From Roseiarcus sp963835885 (GTDB lineage: Bacteria; Pseudomonadota; Alphaproteobacteria; Rhizobiales; Beijerinckiaceae): a stretch of 64,000 nt of DNA. Below the pieces are notes generated by a model. The model did no database searches. It had not been told where the DNA came from and worked only from the letters and a program-made list of their open reading frames with translations. The DNA lies in the NCBI GenBank assembly GCA_963835885.1, contig CAWIHF010000015.1, positions 372,001-436,000 of the forward strand, read 5' to 3'. Below are positions 34,105 through 42,733 of this stretch, piece by piece. Position 1 is the first letter of the stretch. Every line of letters starts with the position of its first letter. The position numbers and the translations under genes were made by a program.

Positions 34105-36009
34105 CTACCCGAGCGCCTTCTCCAGCACCCGGCGGAGCCGGCCGGCGAAGGCCGGCGGGTCCTCGACCTGGCCGCCCTCGAGCAGCCGCGCCTCGTCGAG
34201 CATCAGCCAGGCCGAATCCTCGACCAGCGGCTTATCCTTGCCGTCGCGGAAGCGGTGCGCCAGAGCAACCGTCAGCGGATGGGCCGGATTGATTTCGAGG
34301 ATCGGCTTGGCGCGCTCGGAAAGCCGGCCGTGCGCGGCGAGCATTTTCTCGAGCTGCCGGTCGGGACCGAAATCCGCGGCGACCAGGCAGGCGACGCTGT
34401 CGGTCAGGCGGTCGGAAGAGCGCACCTCCGCGACCTCCTTCTCCAGCGTCTGCTTGAAGAAGGCGAGCAGGGTCGCGACGTCGCTTGACGCTTCGGCCGG
34501 CGCCGACGCCCCCTCGACCAGCGCGATCGACTTGATGTCGGCTGCGCCCTGGCTCACCGACTTGAACGGCTTTCCCTCGTAACCCGCCGCTGTCGAGACC
34601 CAGAAGGCGTCGACCGGATCGGAGAGCAGCAGGACTTCCACGCCGCGGGCTTTGAAACCCTCGAGCTGGGGGCTGGCGGCGAGGCGCTTGGCGTCGTCGC
34701 CGGTGAGGTAATAGATCGCCGTCTGGTTCTCACGCAGCGAGGCGACATATTCGGCGAGCGTCCGTCCGCCGTCCGGTTTGGCGGTCGAGGCGAAGCGGGC
34801 GATCTTGTAGAGGCCGTCGCGGCGCTCCGGGTCCTCGTACAGGCCCTCCTTGATCACCGCGCCAAAATTCTCCCACACTTTGGCGAATTTCTCCGGCTCC
34901 GCTTCCGCGAGCTTGCCGAGCTCCTGCACGACGCGGTTCGTCACGCCCTTGCGGATCGCGGCGAACACGTCGCTTTTCTGGATCATCTCGCGCGAGACGT
35001 TCAGCGGCAGGTCGGCGCTGTCGACGACGAGGCGGACGAAACGCAGCCAGCCCGGCAGGATGTCGGCGTCCTCGGTGATGAGCACGCGGCGCACGTAGAG
35101 CTTGTTGCGGCTTTTGCGCGTCGGATCGAACAGGTCGAACGGCCGCGAGCCGGGGATGAAGGCGAGCACGGTATATTCGTGCCGCCCTTCCGCGCGCCAG
35201 TGCAGGGTCAGAGCCGGCTCGTCGAACTGGCCGGACAGGCCGCGGTAGAACTCGGAATAATCCTCGGGCTTCACCTCGGACTTGGGCTTGGCCCAGATCG
35301 CCGCCCCGTCGGCGATGCGCTTGGGCTCGGCCCCCGGCTTGTCGACGAAGTCGATCGGCACGGCGACCGCGCCCGAATGATCGCGGATGATCCGCTCGAC
35401 CCGCCAGGAATCGAGGAACTCTTTCGAGGCGTCGTTGAGATGGAGGATGACGCGCGTGCCGCGCTCGGGCGCCTCTTCGAGCGCGAGCGGCGCGATGGTG
35501 AACGAACCCTGGCCATCGGATGACCAGCGGAAGGCGTGCGGCTCGCCGGCGCGGCGCGTCTCGACCACAACCTCGTCGGCCACCATGAAGGACGAATAGA
35601 AGCCGATGCCGAACTGACCGATCAGCGTCTGCGCCTCCTTGCTCGCGTCCTCGGCGGTCAGCTTGTCGAGGAAGGCTTTCGTGCCGGACCGGGCGATGGT
35701 GCCCAGGCCGGCGGTCAGATCCTCGCGCGTCATGCCGACGCCATTGTCGGAGACCGTCAGCGTCTTCTTGTCGGGATCGAGCGAGACGGTGATGACGAAG
35801 GGCCCGCTCTCGGTCAGTTCGGGTTTTGCGATCGCCTCGTAGCGCAGTTTTTCGCAGGCGTCGGCGGCGTTGGAGACGAGCTCGCGGACAAAGATCTCCC
35901 GGTCGGAATAGACCGAATGGACCATCAGGTGGAGCAGCCGCGAAACATCGGCCTCGAAGCTCTGGGTCGTCGCGGCTTCGTTCGTCTGGGTTTGAGCGTC
36001 GGCGGTCAA
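34105..36009 (-). CDS. htpG: Molecular chaperone HtpG (Hsp90)
   Basis: A 634-residue Hsp90. The N-terminal GHKL ATPase domain has ELVSNAADACEKLRYEA, the nucleotide-binding SDNGVGMTREDL, and IGQFGIGFYSSFMVAD. The middle domain has FVRRVLITEDADILPGWLRFVRLVVDS-type sequence and LNVSREMIQ, and the C-terminal dimerisation domain follows. It assists folding and stress recovery in the cytoplasm. The start is TTG 36009 (MTADAQTQTNEA...), with CGAGG six bases upstream. Confidence 0.95.
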   Translation of the reverse strand: MTADAQTQTNEAATTQSFEADVSRLLHLMVHSVYSDREIFVRELVSNAADACEKLRYEAIAKPELTESGPFVITVSLDPDKKTLTVSDNGVGMTREDLTAGLGTIARSGTKAFLDKLTAEDASKEAQTLIGQFGIGFYSSFMVADEVVVETRRAGEPHAFRWSSDGQGSFTIAPLALEEAPERGTRVILHLNDASKEFLDSWRVERIIRDHSGAVAVPIDFVDKPGAEPKRIADGAAIWAKPKSEVKPEDYSEFYRGLSGQFDEPALTLHWRAEGRHEYTVLAFIPGSRPFDLFDPTRKSRNKLYVRRVLITEDADILPGWLRFVRLVVDSADLPLNVSREMIQKSDVFAAIRKGVTNRVVQELGKLAEAEPEKFAKVWENFGAVIKEGLYEDPERRDGLYKIARFASTAKPDGGRTLAEYVASLRENQTAIYYLTGDDAKRLAASPQLEGFKARGVEVLLLSDPVDAFWVSTAAGYEGKPFKSVSQGAADIKSIALVEGASAPAEASSDVATLLAFFKQTLEKEVAEVRSSDRLTDSVACLVAADFGPDRQLEKMLAAHGRLSERAKPILEINPAHPLTVALAHRFRDGKDKPLVEDSAWLMLDEARLLEGGQVEDPPAFAGRLRRVLEKALG

Positions 36010-36162
36010 ATTGGGCCTCGTTGCAAAGAATTGGGCGACGGCCGCGCCGAAGGCGGCGGCCGGTCCCGATATCGGCGCCTCGCCGCCCGGATTTAGAATT
36101 TTTTCCGCGCGCCACGCGGACTTGGGGGCCAGAGCTAGATGAATTTTTGGTCGCATCGGCTT

Positions 36163-36255
36163 GCCTTCACCCGGGAGAGGGGCGCGCGTTCCCTTCTCCC
36201 GCTTGCGGGAGAAGGTGGCCGGCGACAGCCGGCCGGATGAGGGCCTGCGGCGCAA
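36163..36255. repeat. REP-like palindromic element upstream of htpG
   Basis: CCTTCTCCCGCTTGCGGGAGAAGG forms a strong hairpin, flanked by GGGGCGCGCGTT and by GGCCGGCGACAGCCGGCC plus GGATGAGGGCCTG. It matches the element between ligB and ligC. The flanking DNA from 36010 to 36522 has no other recognised feature apart from a short direct repeat copy. Confidence 0.7.
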
Positions 36256-36271
36256 TTCGCTGAGAGGTGCT

Positions 36272-36335
36272 GTTGGTGGTGACGAAAAATAGAAACACAA
36301 AGGCCACCAAGGCCGCGCCAGGTTCACCAGCCGTC
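36272..36335. repeat. Direct repeat, copy 1
   Basis: TGGTGACGAAAAATAGAAAC and the following ACACAAAGGCCACCAAGGCC recur with a few differences at 37012-37070. The two copies lie on either side of the small secreted-protein gene. Confidence 0.6.
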
Positions 36336-36522
36336 GGCCGACGGCCGTTCCTGAAGCCTTGCGCGTGGGGGCGCTATGGAACCGACCGGCAATCCGCTTG
36401 AGACAATCGCCAATACCGGCCATATTGACGATCGTCGGGAGCGGCATAAGGCGAATCGGGCACACAGACATACGCTTGGGCCATCAAAAGACGCGCCTTG
36501 CCGGGGTAGATGTGAGAACTTC

Positions 36523-36744
36523 ATGAAGAAGCTACAGGCTGCTCTATTCGGGGTTGTGGTTCTTTCCGCCGCCGTATCATCGGGGGCGACACCGGCGTTC
36601 GCGTTGGGCGGCTGCGGTCCGAATGGCCATCGCAACGGGGCCGGCCGGTGCGTCTTCGGCGGTCAGAACGAGGACTGGTGCCTGAAACATACGGGCCATA
36701 GGGCTGTGCGTGGTCCCGACGGCAAGATGCGCTGTTATCGGTGA
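36523..36744 (+). CDS. Small secreted Cys-rich protein
   Basis: A 73-residue protein with a signal peptide (MKKLQAALFGVVVLSAAVSS through SGATPAFA). The mature part is about 45 residues with four cysteines: GGCGPNGHRNGAGRCVFGG and DWCLKHTGHRAV ending MRCYR. The GCGPxxHRN...GRC pattern is shared by many small Rhizobiales exported proteins of unknown function. It is flanked by direct repeats and has no operon partner. Confidence 0.7.
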   Translation: MKKLQAALFGVVVLSAAVSSGATPAFALGGCGPNGHRNGAGRCVFGGQNEDWCLKHTGHRAVRGPDGKMRCYR

Positions 36745-37011
36745 GGCGCCTGCCTTCGGCGCCGCGGCGGACGCGGGTCGCGCAAGCGGCGTCCTCGGTC
36801 ATAGGATTCCGCAGTCTGGTGGGCGCGACGACGAACCTCCCAGCGCTGCACCGTTCTCGACCGTTGCGCCGGCCGCTTCGGCGATCCCGATCTTCATCGG
36901 GACTGATCCGTCGGCTGAGGTCGCTGTCGCCGCTCAGCACCGCTGAGACGATCGAATCGATGCCCGTGACAGCGGGCTTTTGGTGTCCTTCGTGCAAACT
37001 TCGTGCTCTAG

Positions 37012-37070
37012 GTGGTGACGAAACAAATAGAAACACAAAGACCACCACGGCCGCACCAAGTTCACGAGCC
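37012..37070. repeat. Direct repeat, copy 2
   Basis: TGGTGACGAAACAAATAGAA and CACAAAGACCACCACGGCC repeat the segment at 36272 in the same orientation, about 740 bp away. Confidence 0.6.
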
Positions 37071-37414
37071 GTCGCCCGCCGCGCGCCGCGTGGGAGCATA
37101 GCATCCCGGGGGTCGAGCAACTCCGCTATTCGCTGACGTTCCGCAATTTCCGGGGGTTCATAAAATACGCTCTTCAATTGACCATATATATGGCTCGCAT
37201 AGTCGGCGCGACCCATAATTTCAAGTCGCCACGGTCGTCTGACCTGGCGAGGTCGGCAGAGACCCGGCGCGATCCCCTCCGCCTGGACCGGCTTTGGGGA
37301 AACCGCCTCGATTATTCTGTTTATCTTAAATCCGTATTGCGGCGCCTTGACTCGAGCTGACGCTCGAAAGGCTCGCGGCACGCCGAAACCGGCCGGGCGC
37401 CCATTCCGAATTTA

Positions 37415-37478
37415 TTCCCTGTTCCAGCTTTTTAAGTTCCCTGTTCCTCACTCGAACAGGGAACCGATTTTCCCTGTT
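37415..37478. repeat. TTCCCTGTTC cluster (interspersed repeat, locus 3)
   Basis: TTCCCTGTTC occurs at 37415-37424 and 37437-37446, its complement GAACAGGGAA at 37454-37463, and TTCCCTGTTA at about 37470. The second and third copies form an inverted pair. Confidence 0.7.
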
Positions 37479-37687
37479 ACTTGCACGCAGAAAAGTCGGT
37501 TAATTGCCGAAACTGCGGCTCAATCATCTGAACTGACTGATCTTTTTCCACCGAGAGCGGCGCGGCGAGCGCACGGCTTTTCCTTTTTTGCCTGAAGTCA
37601 GGGAATAACAGGCGCGCGAGGCTCGCTTCGAACTCGCCGTCGAGCTTTCGGTTCCTCGAGAACACCGCCCGCAGGCCGCCGGCCGCG

Positions 37688-37918
37688 TCAGCTCTCCGAC
37701 GTCGTCAGCGCGAGGGCGTGCAACTCGCCGCCCATCTTGCCCTTCAGCGAGGCATAGACCATCTGGTGCTGCTGCACCTTGCTCTTGCCCTTGAAGGCGG
37801 ACGTCACGACGTTTGCCGCATAGTGGTTCCCGTCGCCGGCGAGGTCCTTCACCTCGACGCGCGCATCGGGGAAGGCCTCTTTGATCATGCTTTCGATCTC
37901 GGTTCGGGACATGGCCAT
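37688..37918 (-). CDS. bolA: BolA family protein
   Basis: A 76-residue BolA-like protein. It starts MAMSRTEIESMIKEAFPDAR, has the class II KH-like core VKDLAGDGNHYAANVVTSAF, and ends KVQQHQMVYASLKGKMGGELHALAL, including the conserved His and the RHR/QHQ-type helix. Such proteins bind [2Fe-2S] clusters with monothiol glutaredoxins. A glutaredoxin gene, often adjacent, is not seen here; a small conserved ORF and purL precede it on the same strand. Confidence 0.9.
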   Translation of the reverse strand: MAMSRTEIESMIKEAFPDARVEVKDLAGDGNHYAANVVTSAFKGKSKVQQHQMVYASLKGKMGGELHALALTTSES

Positions 37919-37932
37919 ATCGGTTCGGCTCC

Positions 37933-38131
37933 TTATCGGGATGTCTTGTCGTCCGCCTCGCGCTCGAGCCGCGCGATGACGTCGGCGGCGGGTTCCCTGG
38001 CGGCGATCGTCACGCCGTCGGTCATCAGAATCATGCATTCGGCGTCGTCCGTCGCGCTGACGGCGACGACACGCTCCGGCCTCAGATAGGCGAGGCCGGC
38101 CTTGGTCTTGACGATGACGAACGGGGGTCAT
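37933..38131 (-). pseudogene. Small conserved protein between purL and bolA, frameshifted at a C run
   Basis: The minus strand encodes FVIVKTKAGLAYLRPERVVA then VSATDDAECMILMTDGVTIA and ends EREADDKTSR with a TAA. No start codon exists in that frame. An ATG overlapping the purL stop (ATGA) reads MTP, and joins the frame exactly if the five-C run that follows had four C. The protein would then have about 65 residues. Its sequence looks coding and resembles short Rhizobiales hypotheticals next to purL. It is either a real frameshift or a homopolymer sequencing error. Confidence 0.6.
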
Positions 38132-40325
38132 GCCGGGCTCCGATCCATGTATTCCGGCAGCCAGGATTCGTGCGCTTTTCGCAGGCGGGTCACCGCGACC
38201 GGCTGGGCGGCGCCGAGCTTCAAAGCGTCGCCGCCGGTGACGCCGATTTTTTCGGCCGGCACGCCCGCCCGGCCCGCCGCTTCGACAATGCCCGCCGTCT
38301 CGGCCGGCGCGGCTGAGAGAACGTAGCGGCCCTGGTCCTCGCCGAAGAAGAAGGCGGGCTCCGGACCTGACACCTCTATGGAAGCGCCGATCCCGCCCGC
38401 CATCGCCATTTCGGCCAGCGCGACCGCGAGCCCGCCATCGGACAGGTCTTGCGCGGCCGTGATGCGCCGCTCGGCGATCAGGGAGGCGACGAATGCGCCG
38501 TTGCGCCGCTCGCCTTCGAGGTCGACCGGCGGCGGCGCGCCCTCTTCGCGCCCCGCGACGACGCTGAGCCAGGCCGAGCGGCCGAGCCATCCGGCGCCCC
38601 GCCGATGAGGACGACGTCGTGCCCCTCAGCCTGGAAGGCGGGCGTCATCGTCTTCGTTACGTCCGCGACGAGCCCGACGCCGCCGATCGCCGGGGTTGGC
38701 GGAATGCCCGAGCCCATCGTCTCGTTATAGAGCGACACATTGCCCGACACGACCGGGAAATCGAGCGCTCGGGCGGCCTCGCCGATCCCGTGGATAGCGC
38801 CGACGAGCTGCCCCATCGCGTGCGGCTTCTCCGGATTGCCGAAATTGAGATTGTCGGTCAGCGCCAACGGCCGCGCGCCGACCGCGATGAGGTTGCGCCA
38901 GGCTTCGGCGACCGCCTGCCTGCCGCCCTCGCGCGGGTCCGCCTCACAATAGCGCTCGGTGCAGTCGGTCGTCAGCGCCAGGCCCTTCGGCCCGTCGCCG
39001 AGCCGGATCACCGCCGCGCCCCCGCCGGGCCCCTGGACGGTGTTGCCGAGAATGAGCAAATCGTACTGCTCGTAGACCCAGCGCTTGGAGCATAAATCCG
39101 GCGATCGCAAGAGCTTGAGCAGCGCCGCGTCGGTCGACATGGGCGGCGCGATCGATGCGCCGTCGACGACCGGCGACGGCGCGGTCGGCGTCCACGGGCG
39201 CTCGTAGAGCGGCGCCTCGTCGCCGAGCTCCCTGATCGGCAGGTCCGCCTCGATCCGTCCTTCATGCTTCACGGCGAAGCGCTTCGTGTCGGTCATCTTG
39301 CCGATGATTGCGAAGTCGAGCCCCCACTTGCGGAAAATGTCCTCGGCCTGAGCCTCAAGCTCCGGCTGCAGGACCATCAGCATGCGCTCCTGGCTTTCGG
39401 AGAGCATCATCTCGTAGGCGGTCATGCCGGCCTCGCGGCAGGGTACGGCGTCGAGGTCGAGTTCGACCCCGAGGTCGCCCTTCGCCCCCATTTCGACCGC
39501 CGAGGAGGTTAGGCCGGCCGCGCCCATGTCCTGGATGGCGACGACCGCTCCGGAGGCCATCAGCTCGAGGCAGGCCTCGAGCAGCAGCTTCTCGGCGAAG
39601 GGATCGCCGACCTGCACTGTCGGGCGCTTCTCCTCGGCGTCCAAGTCGAAGGCGGCCGAGGCCATGGTCGCGCCGTGGATGCCGTCGCGGCCGGTCTTCG
39701 AGCCGAGATAGACGATCGGGTTCCCTACGCCCCGCGCCTTCGCGGTGAAGATCGCGTCGACTTTGGCGACGCCGACGGCAAAGGCGTTGACGAGGATGTT
39801 GCCGTCATAGCGCTTGTGGAAGCCGACCGAGCCGCCGACGGTCGGCACGCCGAAGGAATTGCCGTAGCCGCCGATGCCGGCGACGACGCCGGCGATTAGG
39901 TGGCGGGTTTTTGCATTGTCTGGCGAGCCGAAGCGCAGGAAGTTCAGGCAGGCGACCGGCCGCGCGCCCATGGTGAACACGTCGCGCAGAATGCCCCCGA
40001 CCCCGGTCGCCGACCCCTGGTAGGGCTCGATGAACGAGGGATGGTTGTGGCTCTCCATCTTGAACACGCAAGCCAGCCCATCGCCGATGTCGATGACCCC
40101 GGCGTTTTCGCCCGGCCCCTGGATGACCCAGGGCGCTTTAGTCGGCAGGCCGCGCAGGTGAAGGCGCGAAGACTTGTACGAGCAGTGCTCGTTCCACATC
40201 GCCGAAACGATGCCGAGCTCGGTGAAAGTCGGCGTCCGGCCGATCAGCCTGATGAAGCGGGCGTATTCGTCGGCCTTCAGCCCATGCCTGATCGCGAGCG
40301 CCTCGTCGACCTTCGGCTCGTGCAC
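38128..40325 (-). pseudogene. purL: Phosphoribosylformylglycinamidine synthase II, frameshifted
   Basis: A near-complete PurL: EHCSYKSSRLHLRGLPTKA, FKMESHNHPSFIEPYQGSATG, GGYGNSFGVPTVGGSVGFH, IQDMGAAGLTSSAVEMG and DNLNFGNPEKPHAMGQLVG. It makes formylglycinamidine ribonucleotide in purine synthesis. At about 38586 the frame changes after IGGAPDG. The continuing frame reads LGRSAWLSVVAGREEGAPPP, then AQDLSDGGLAVALAEMAMAG, and ends ESWLPEYMDRSPA. Comparison with the expected GWLGRS suggests loss of four bases from a GGCTGGCT tandem. The start is GTG 40325 (MHEPKVDEALAIRHGLK) or TTG 40331. As an essential prototrophy gene, a sequencing artefact must be considered. Confidence 0.88.
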
Positions 40326-40450
40326 GCCCAACGTCCGTCTCTCTGAAAGCAGCGGAAATCCGCCCCGCCCCATAGCCCCAGGCGGCCGCGATCTCAAGGG
40401 CGCGCACGGGTTTCACGACATTTGCGGCGCAGGTGGGCGCGACCGGCATT

Positions 40451-40477
40451 GCAGGGCTTGTCGTGGATAAGCCCTGC
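40451..40477. terminator. Hairpin between purL and a hypothetical gene
   Basis: GCAGGGCTT pairs perfectly with AAGCCCTGC across a 9-base loop, just downstream of the minus-strand gene ending at 40491. There is no T tract on either side, so it is only a terminator-like structure. Confidence 0.4.
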
Positions 40478-40490
40478 CGTGACGCGCGTG

Positions 40491-40997
40491 CTATGAACTC
40501 GGCACACGCCAGGCCCCGACCCAGAATTCATAGTCCTCGCCCTTTTCGGTCTGGGCGCCGAAGCGATGGACGCTCGCCGTCCGCTCGACGCCTGGGAGAC
40601 CATCGACCAGACGAAGCTTGCCCTCGGTTTCTCCGTAGGGATTGGCTGAAAAGACCAGCAAGAAGGCGTTGGCCTTTTGCTTCGCGAGCCGGCCGACATC
40701 GCCTTGAAGAGGAGCCAACGGCTCCTCCCTCCAATAGTCCATGATGAAGAAATATTTCCTTTTCTGGACTTTGACATTGAGCTCGCCCACGCGCCGCCCA
40801 TCGAGCGTGAATTCGAGCTTCGAATGGTATTTCGGCAGGATCGCTCTGCCGAACACGTATTGAGGGAAACAAATCAGATTGACCCCCAATATTCCGCCGA
40901 CTTTGCCTTTGCATTCCTGAACGGACCGCAGAAATTGCTCTTCCTTCTCGAGCGAGCGTCCGCCGATCGAGATGATTTCGGAAACGAGTTGGAACAT
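40491..40997 (-). CDS. Hypothetical protein, 168 residues
   Basis: A soluble mixed alpha/beta protein, not assigned to a family. It has aromatic-rich strands (YFFIMDYWREEPLAPL, YEFWVGAW) and a basic central part (GELNVKVQKRKYFF). Segments such as EEQFLRSVQECKGKVGGIL and LICFPQYVFGR suggest a regular fold, and there is no signal peptide or membrane segment. Codon usage is less GC-rich than in its neighbours, hinting at a different origin. It is not in an operon. Confidence 0.55.
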   Translation of the reverse strand: MFQLVSEIISIGGRSLEKEEQFLRSVQECKGKVGGILGVNLICFPQYVFGRAILPKYHSKLEFTLDGRRVGELNVKVQKRKYFFIMDYWREEPLAPLQGDVGRLAKQKANAFLLVFSANPYGETEGKLRLVDGLPGVERTASVHRFGAQTEKGEDYEFWVGAWRVPSS

Positions 40998-41284
40998 GCG
41001 TCAGAAATCGTCGGCGGTTCGAGGAAGATGGCAGAATACGCTGTCTCGATGCGCCCGGCGAGAAGAAAGGTGTGGCGCGTGTGGCGCTTGGGTCCGAGGC
41101 GAAGCTGGTCACCCAAACGCTCGGCCGGCAGTCGTCGAGCCGCGCGTCCCGCCTCCGCGAATGATGCTCGATCTGCGACGCGCCAGCGCGCGCCGAGAGG
41201 TCTGCTTTGCCCATTGCGCCCCAGCCCGCGAGCGTCTATACCGCCGCGCGTTTCTCGGGCGGCCCGCCGCTCCGGGCCGGAGAT

Positions 41285-41359
41285 GGGCGCTTAGCTCAGC
41301 GGTAGAGCACTACCTTGACATGGTAGGGGTCAGAGGTTCAATCCCTCTAGCGCCCACCA
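41285..41359 (+). tRNA. tRNA-Val (GAC)
   Basis: A complete cloverleaf: acceptor GGGCGCT pairs with AGCGCCC, D-arm GCTC-AGCGGTA-GAGC, anticodon stem CTACC/GGTAG with loop TTGACAT (anticodon GAC), T-arm AGAGG-TTCAATC-CCTCT. The discriminator is A, and CCA is encoded at 41357-41359. Confidence 0.95.
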
Positions 41360-41442
41360 TCTCCAACAGAATTTGGCTTCGTTCGCGCGAGGTCCGCCCT
41401 TCCGCGCGCCGGACGTTACGCGACGAGGGAACAACGGCGTTT

Positions 41443-41973
41443 ATGATCGCATCACGGTTGAACTCCGGACGAACGCTTCTTCTTTTTCTCTCGGGCCTCG
41501 CTTTCCTTGTGGCTTCGCTCGCCGTGCCGGGCGCGGCGCGCGCGCAAGGGGCCATCAAGGACAAGCACGGCGACTGGGAGACGCGCTGCGAGACGCCGCC
41601 GGGCGCCGCCTACGAGCAATGCGCGGTCGTGCTCAGCGTCGTCGACCAGGAGCGGCCCAACCTGACTCTGGTCGTCATCGTGCTCAACACAGCCGACCGC
41701 AAGGCGCGCCTCCTGCGGGTGATCGCGCCGCTCGGCGTGCTGTTGCCTCCCGGAGTGGGCTTGAGGATCGACGACCAGGACATGGGCCATCTCAACTTTC
41801 TTCAATGCCTCGCCAACGGCTGCATCGCCCAGGTCTCCATGGACGACAAGCTCATCGACAAGTTGAAGACCGGCAAGACCGCGACGCTGGCCGTCTTTCA
41901 GACGCCCGAGCAAGGGGTCGGCGTGTTGGCGCCGCTTGCGGGGTTCAAGGAAGCTTACGAGCAATTGCCATGA
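41443..41973 (+). CDS. Invasion-associated locus B (IalB) family protein
   Basis: A 176-residue protein with a signal peptide (residues about 1-34, ending AVPGAARAQG). The IalB domain follows: HGDWETRCETPPGAAYEQCA, then LLRVIAPLGVLLPPGVGLRID and CLANGCIAQVSMDDKLIDKL. Four cysteines probably make two disulphides. IalB proteins are exported and common in Hyphomicrobiales, linked to host interaction in Bartonella but of unclear role in free-living species. It lies 83 bp after the tRNA. Confidence 0.85.
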   Translation: MIASRLNSGRTLLLFLSGLAFLVASLAVPGAARAQGAIKDKHGDWETRCETPPGAAYEQCAVVLSVVDQERPNLTLVVIVLNTADRKARLLRVIAPLGVLLPPGVGLRIDDQDMGHLNFLQCLANGCIAQVSMDDKLIDKLKTGKTATLAVFQTPEQGVGVLAPLAGFKEAYEQLP

Positions 41974-42032
41974 CGCCGCGCGCGTCGTAAGCACCGGCTC
42001 GAATCGTCATGGACTTCCTGAGAGCGCGCCCG

Positions 42033-42701
42033 ATGTCGAAGTCGTTCACAACGAATGGACGCCCTTCGTTCGTCCGCGTCCTGCTGCCGTTCGCCTCGCT
42101 CGCTCTCCTCACCGGCTGCAGTTCGGTCGAGGGCTGGCTTCCCCACGGCGATCCGAATGCGAGCGCGATCGCGCTTGGCGCGAATCCGCCAAAGACCGCG
42201 CAGCCGGGGGCCAATCCGGGCGAGAAGCCGGTCGTGCGCCCGGTCGCTTCGGTGGACATCAATTGTCCGCCGGTGGAGGTCACGGACGACGGCGCGGCCT
42301 ACCGAGTGGGCGGAGCCGAAAACGAGTCGGTGCGCTACCAGTTCAACATCGGCGATACCGCGCGGCATTGCGATCCGGCCGGGCCTGGTCAGGCCGCGCT
42401 GAAGATCGGCGTCAAGGGCGATGTGGTGATCGGACCGGCCGGCTCGGCCGGGACCTACAGCGTCCCGCTCAGGATCGTCATCACCAGTGAGACCGACAAG
42501 AAGCAGGTCTTCTCCAAAACCTACAAGGTCGAGGCGACGTCCGACGGCGTCTCCGCCGGACCCTTCGAGATTGTCACTGAGCCGATCCTGTTGCCGATGC
42601 CGACGCTCCAGCTGGCCGATCTCTATTCGATCAGCGTCGGATTCCAACCGGGCGGCGCAACGTCCGCGCCCCATCGCCACAGGCGCCATAAGGCCGGATA
42701 A
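42033..42701 (+). CDS. Putative lipoprotein
   Basis: About 222 residues from ATG 42033 (MSKSFTTNGR); an in-frame ATG at 42009 is the alternative. The signal sequence VLLPFASLALLTGCSS has a lipobox (LLTGC), so Cys would be acylated. The mature protein is Pro/Ala-rich at first, then a beta-rich domain (SVRYQFNIGDTARHC, VVIGPAGSAGTYSVPLRIVI). No enzymatic motif is visible, and the function is unknown. It follows the IalB gene, with an ISAs1 element directly downstream. Confidence 0.65.
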   Translation: MSKSFTTNGRPSFVRVLLPFASLALLTGCSSVEGWLPHGDPNASAIALGANPPKTAQPGANPGEKPVVRPVASVDINCPPVEVTDDGAAYRVGGAENESVRYQFNIGDTARHCDPAGPGQAALKIGVKGDVVIGPAGSAGTYSVPLRIVITSETDKKQVFSKTYKVEATSDGVSAGPFEIVTEPILLPMPTLQLADLYSISVGFQPGGATSAPHRHRRHKAG

Positions 42702-42733
42702 CAATGCGCGCGCAGGGGAATCGGGTGAACGGA

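Larger units (their letters stand above)
36745..37687. other. Gene-poor region with repeats
   Basis: No coding sequence is supported over about 940 bp. It contains copy 2 of the direct repeat and the third TTCCCTGTTC cluster. Codon usage of the possible frames (Arg/Ser-rich) looks like shadow reading of GC-rich DNA. Confidence 0.55.
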
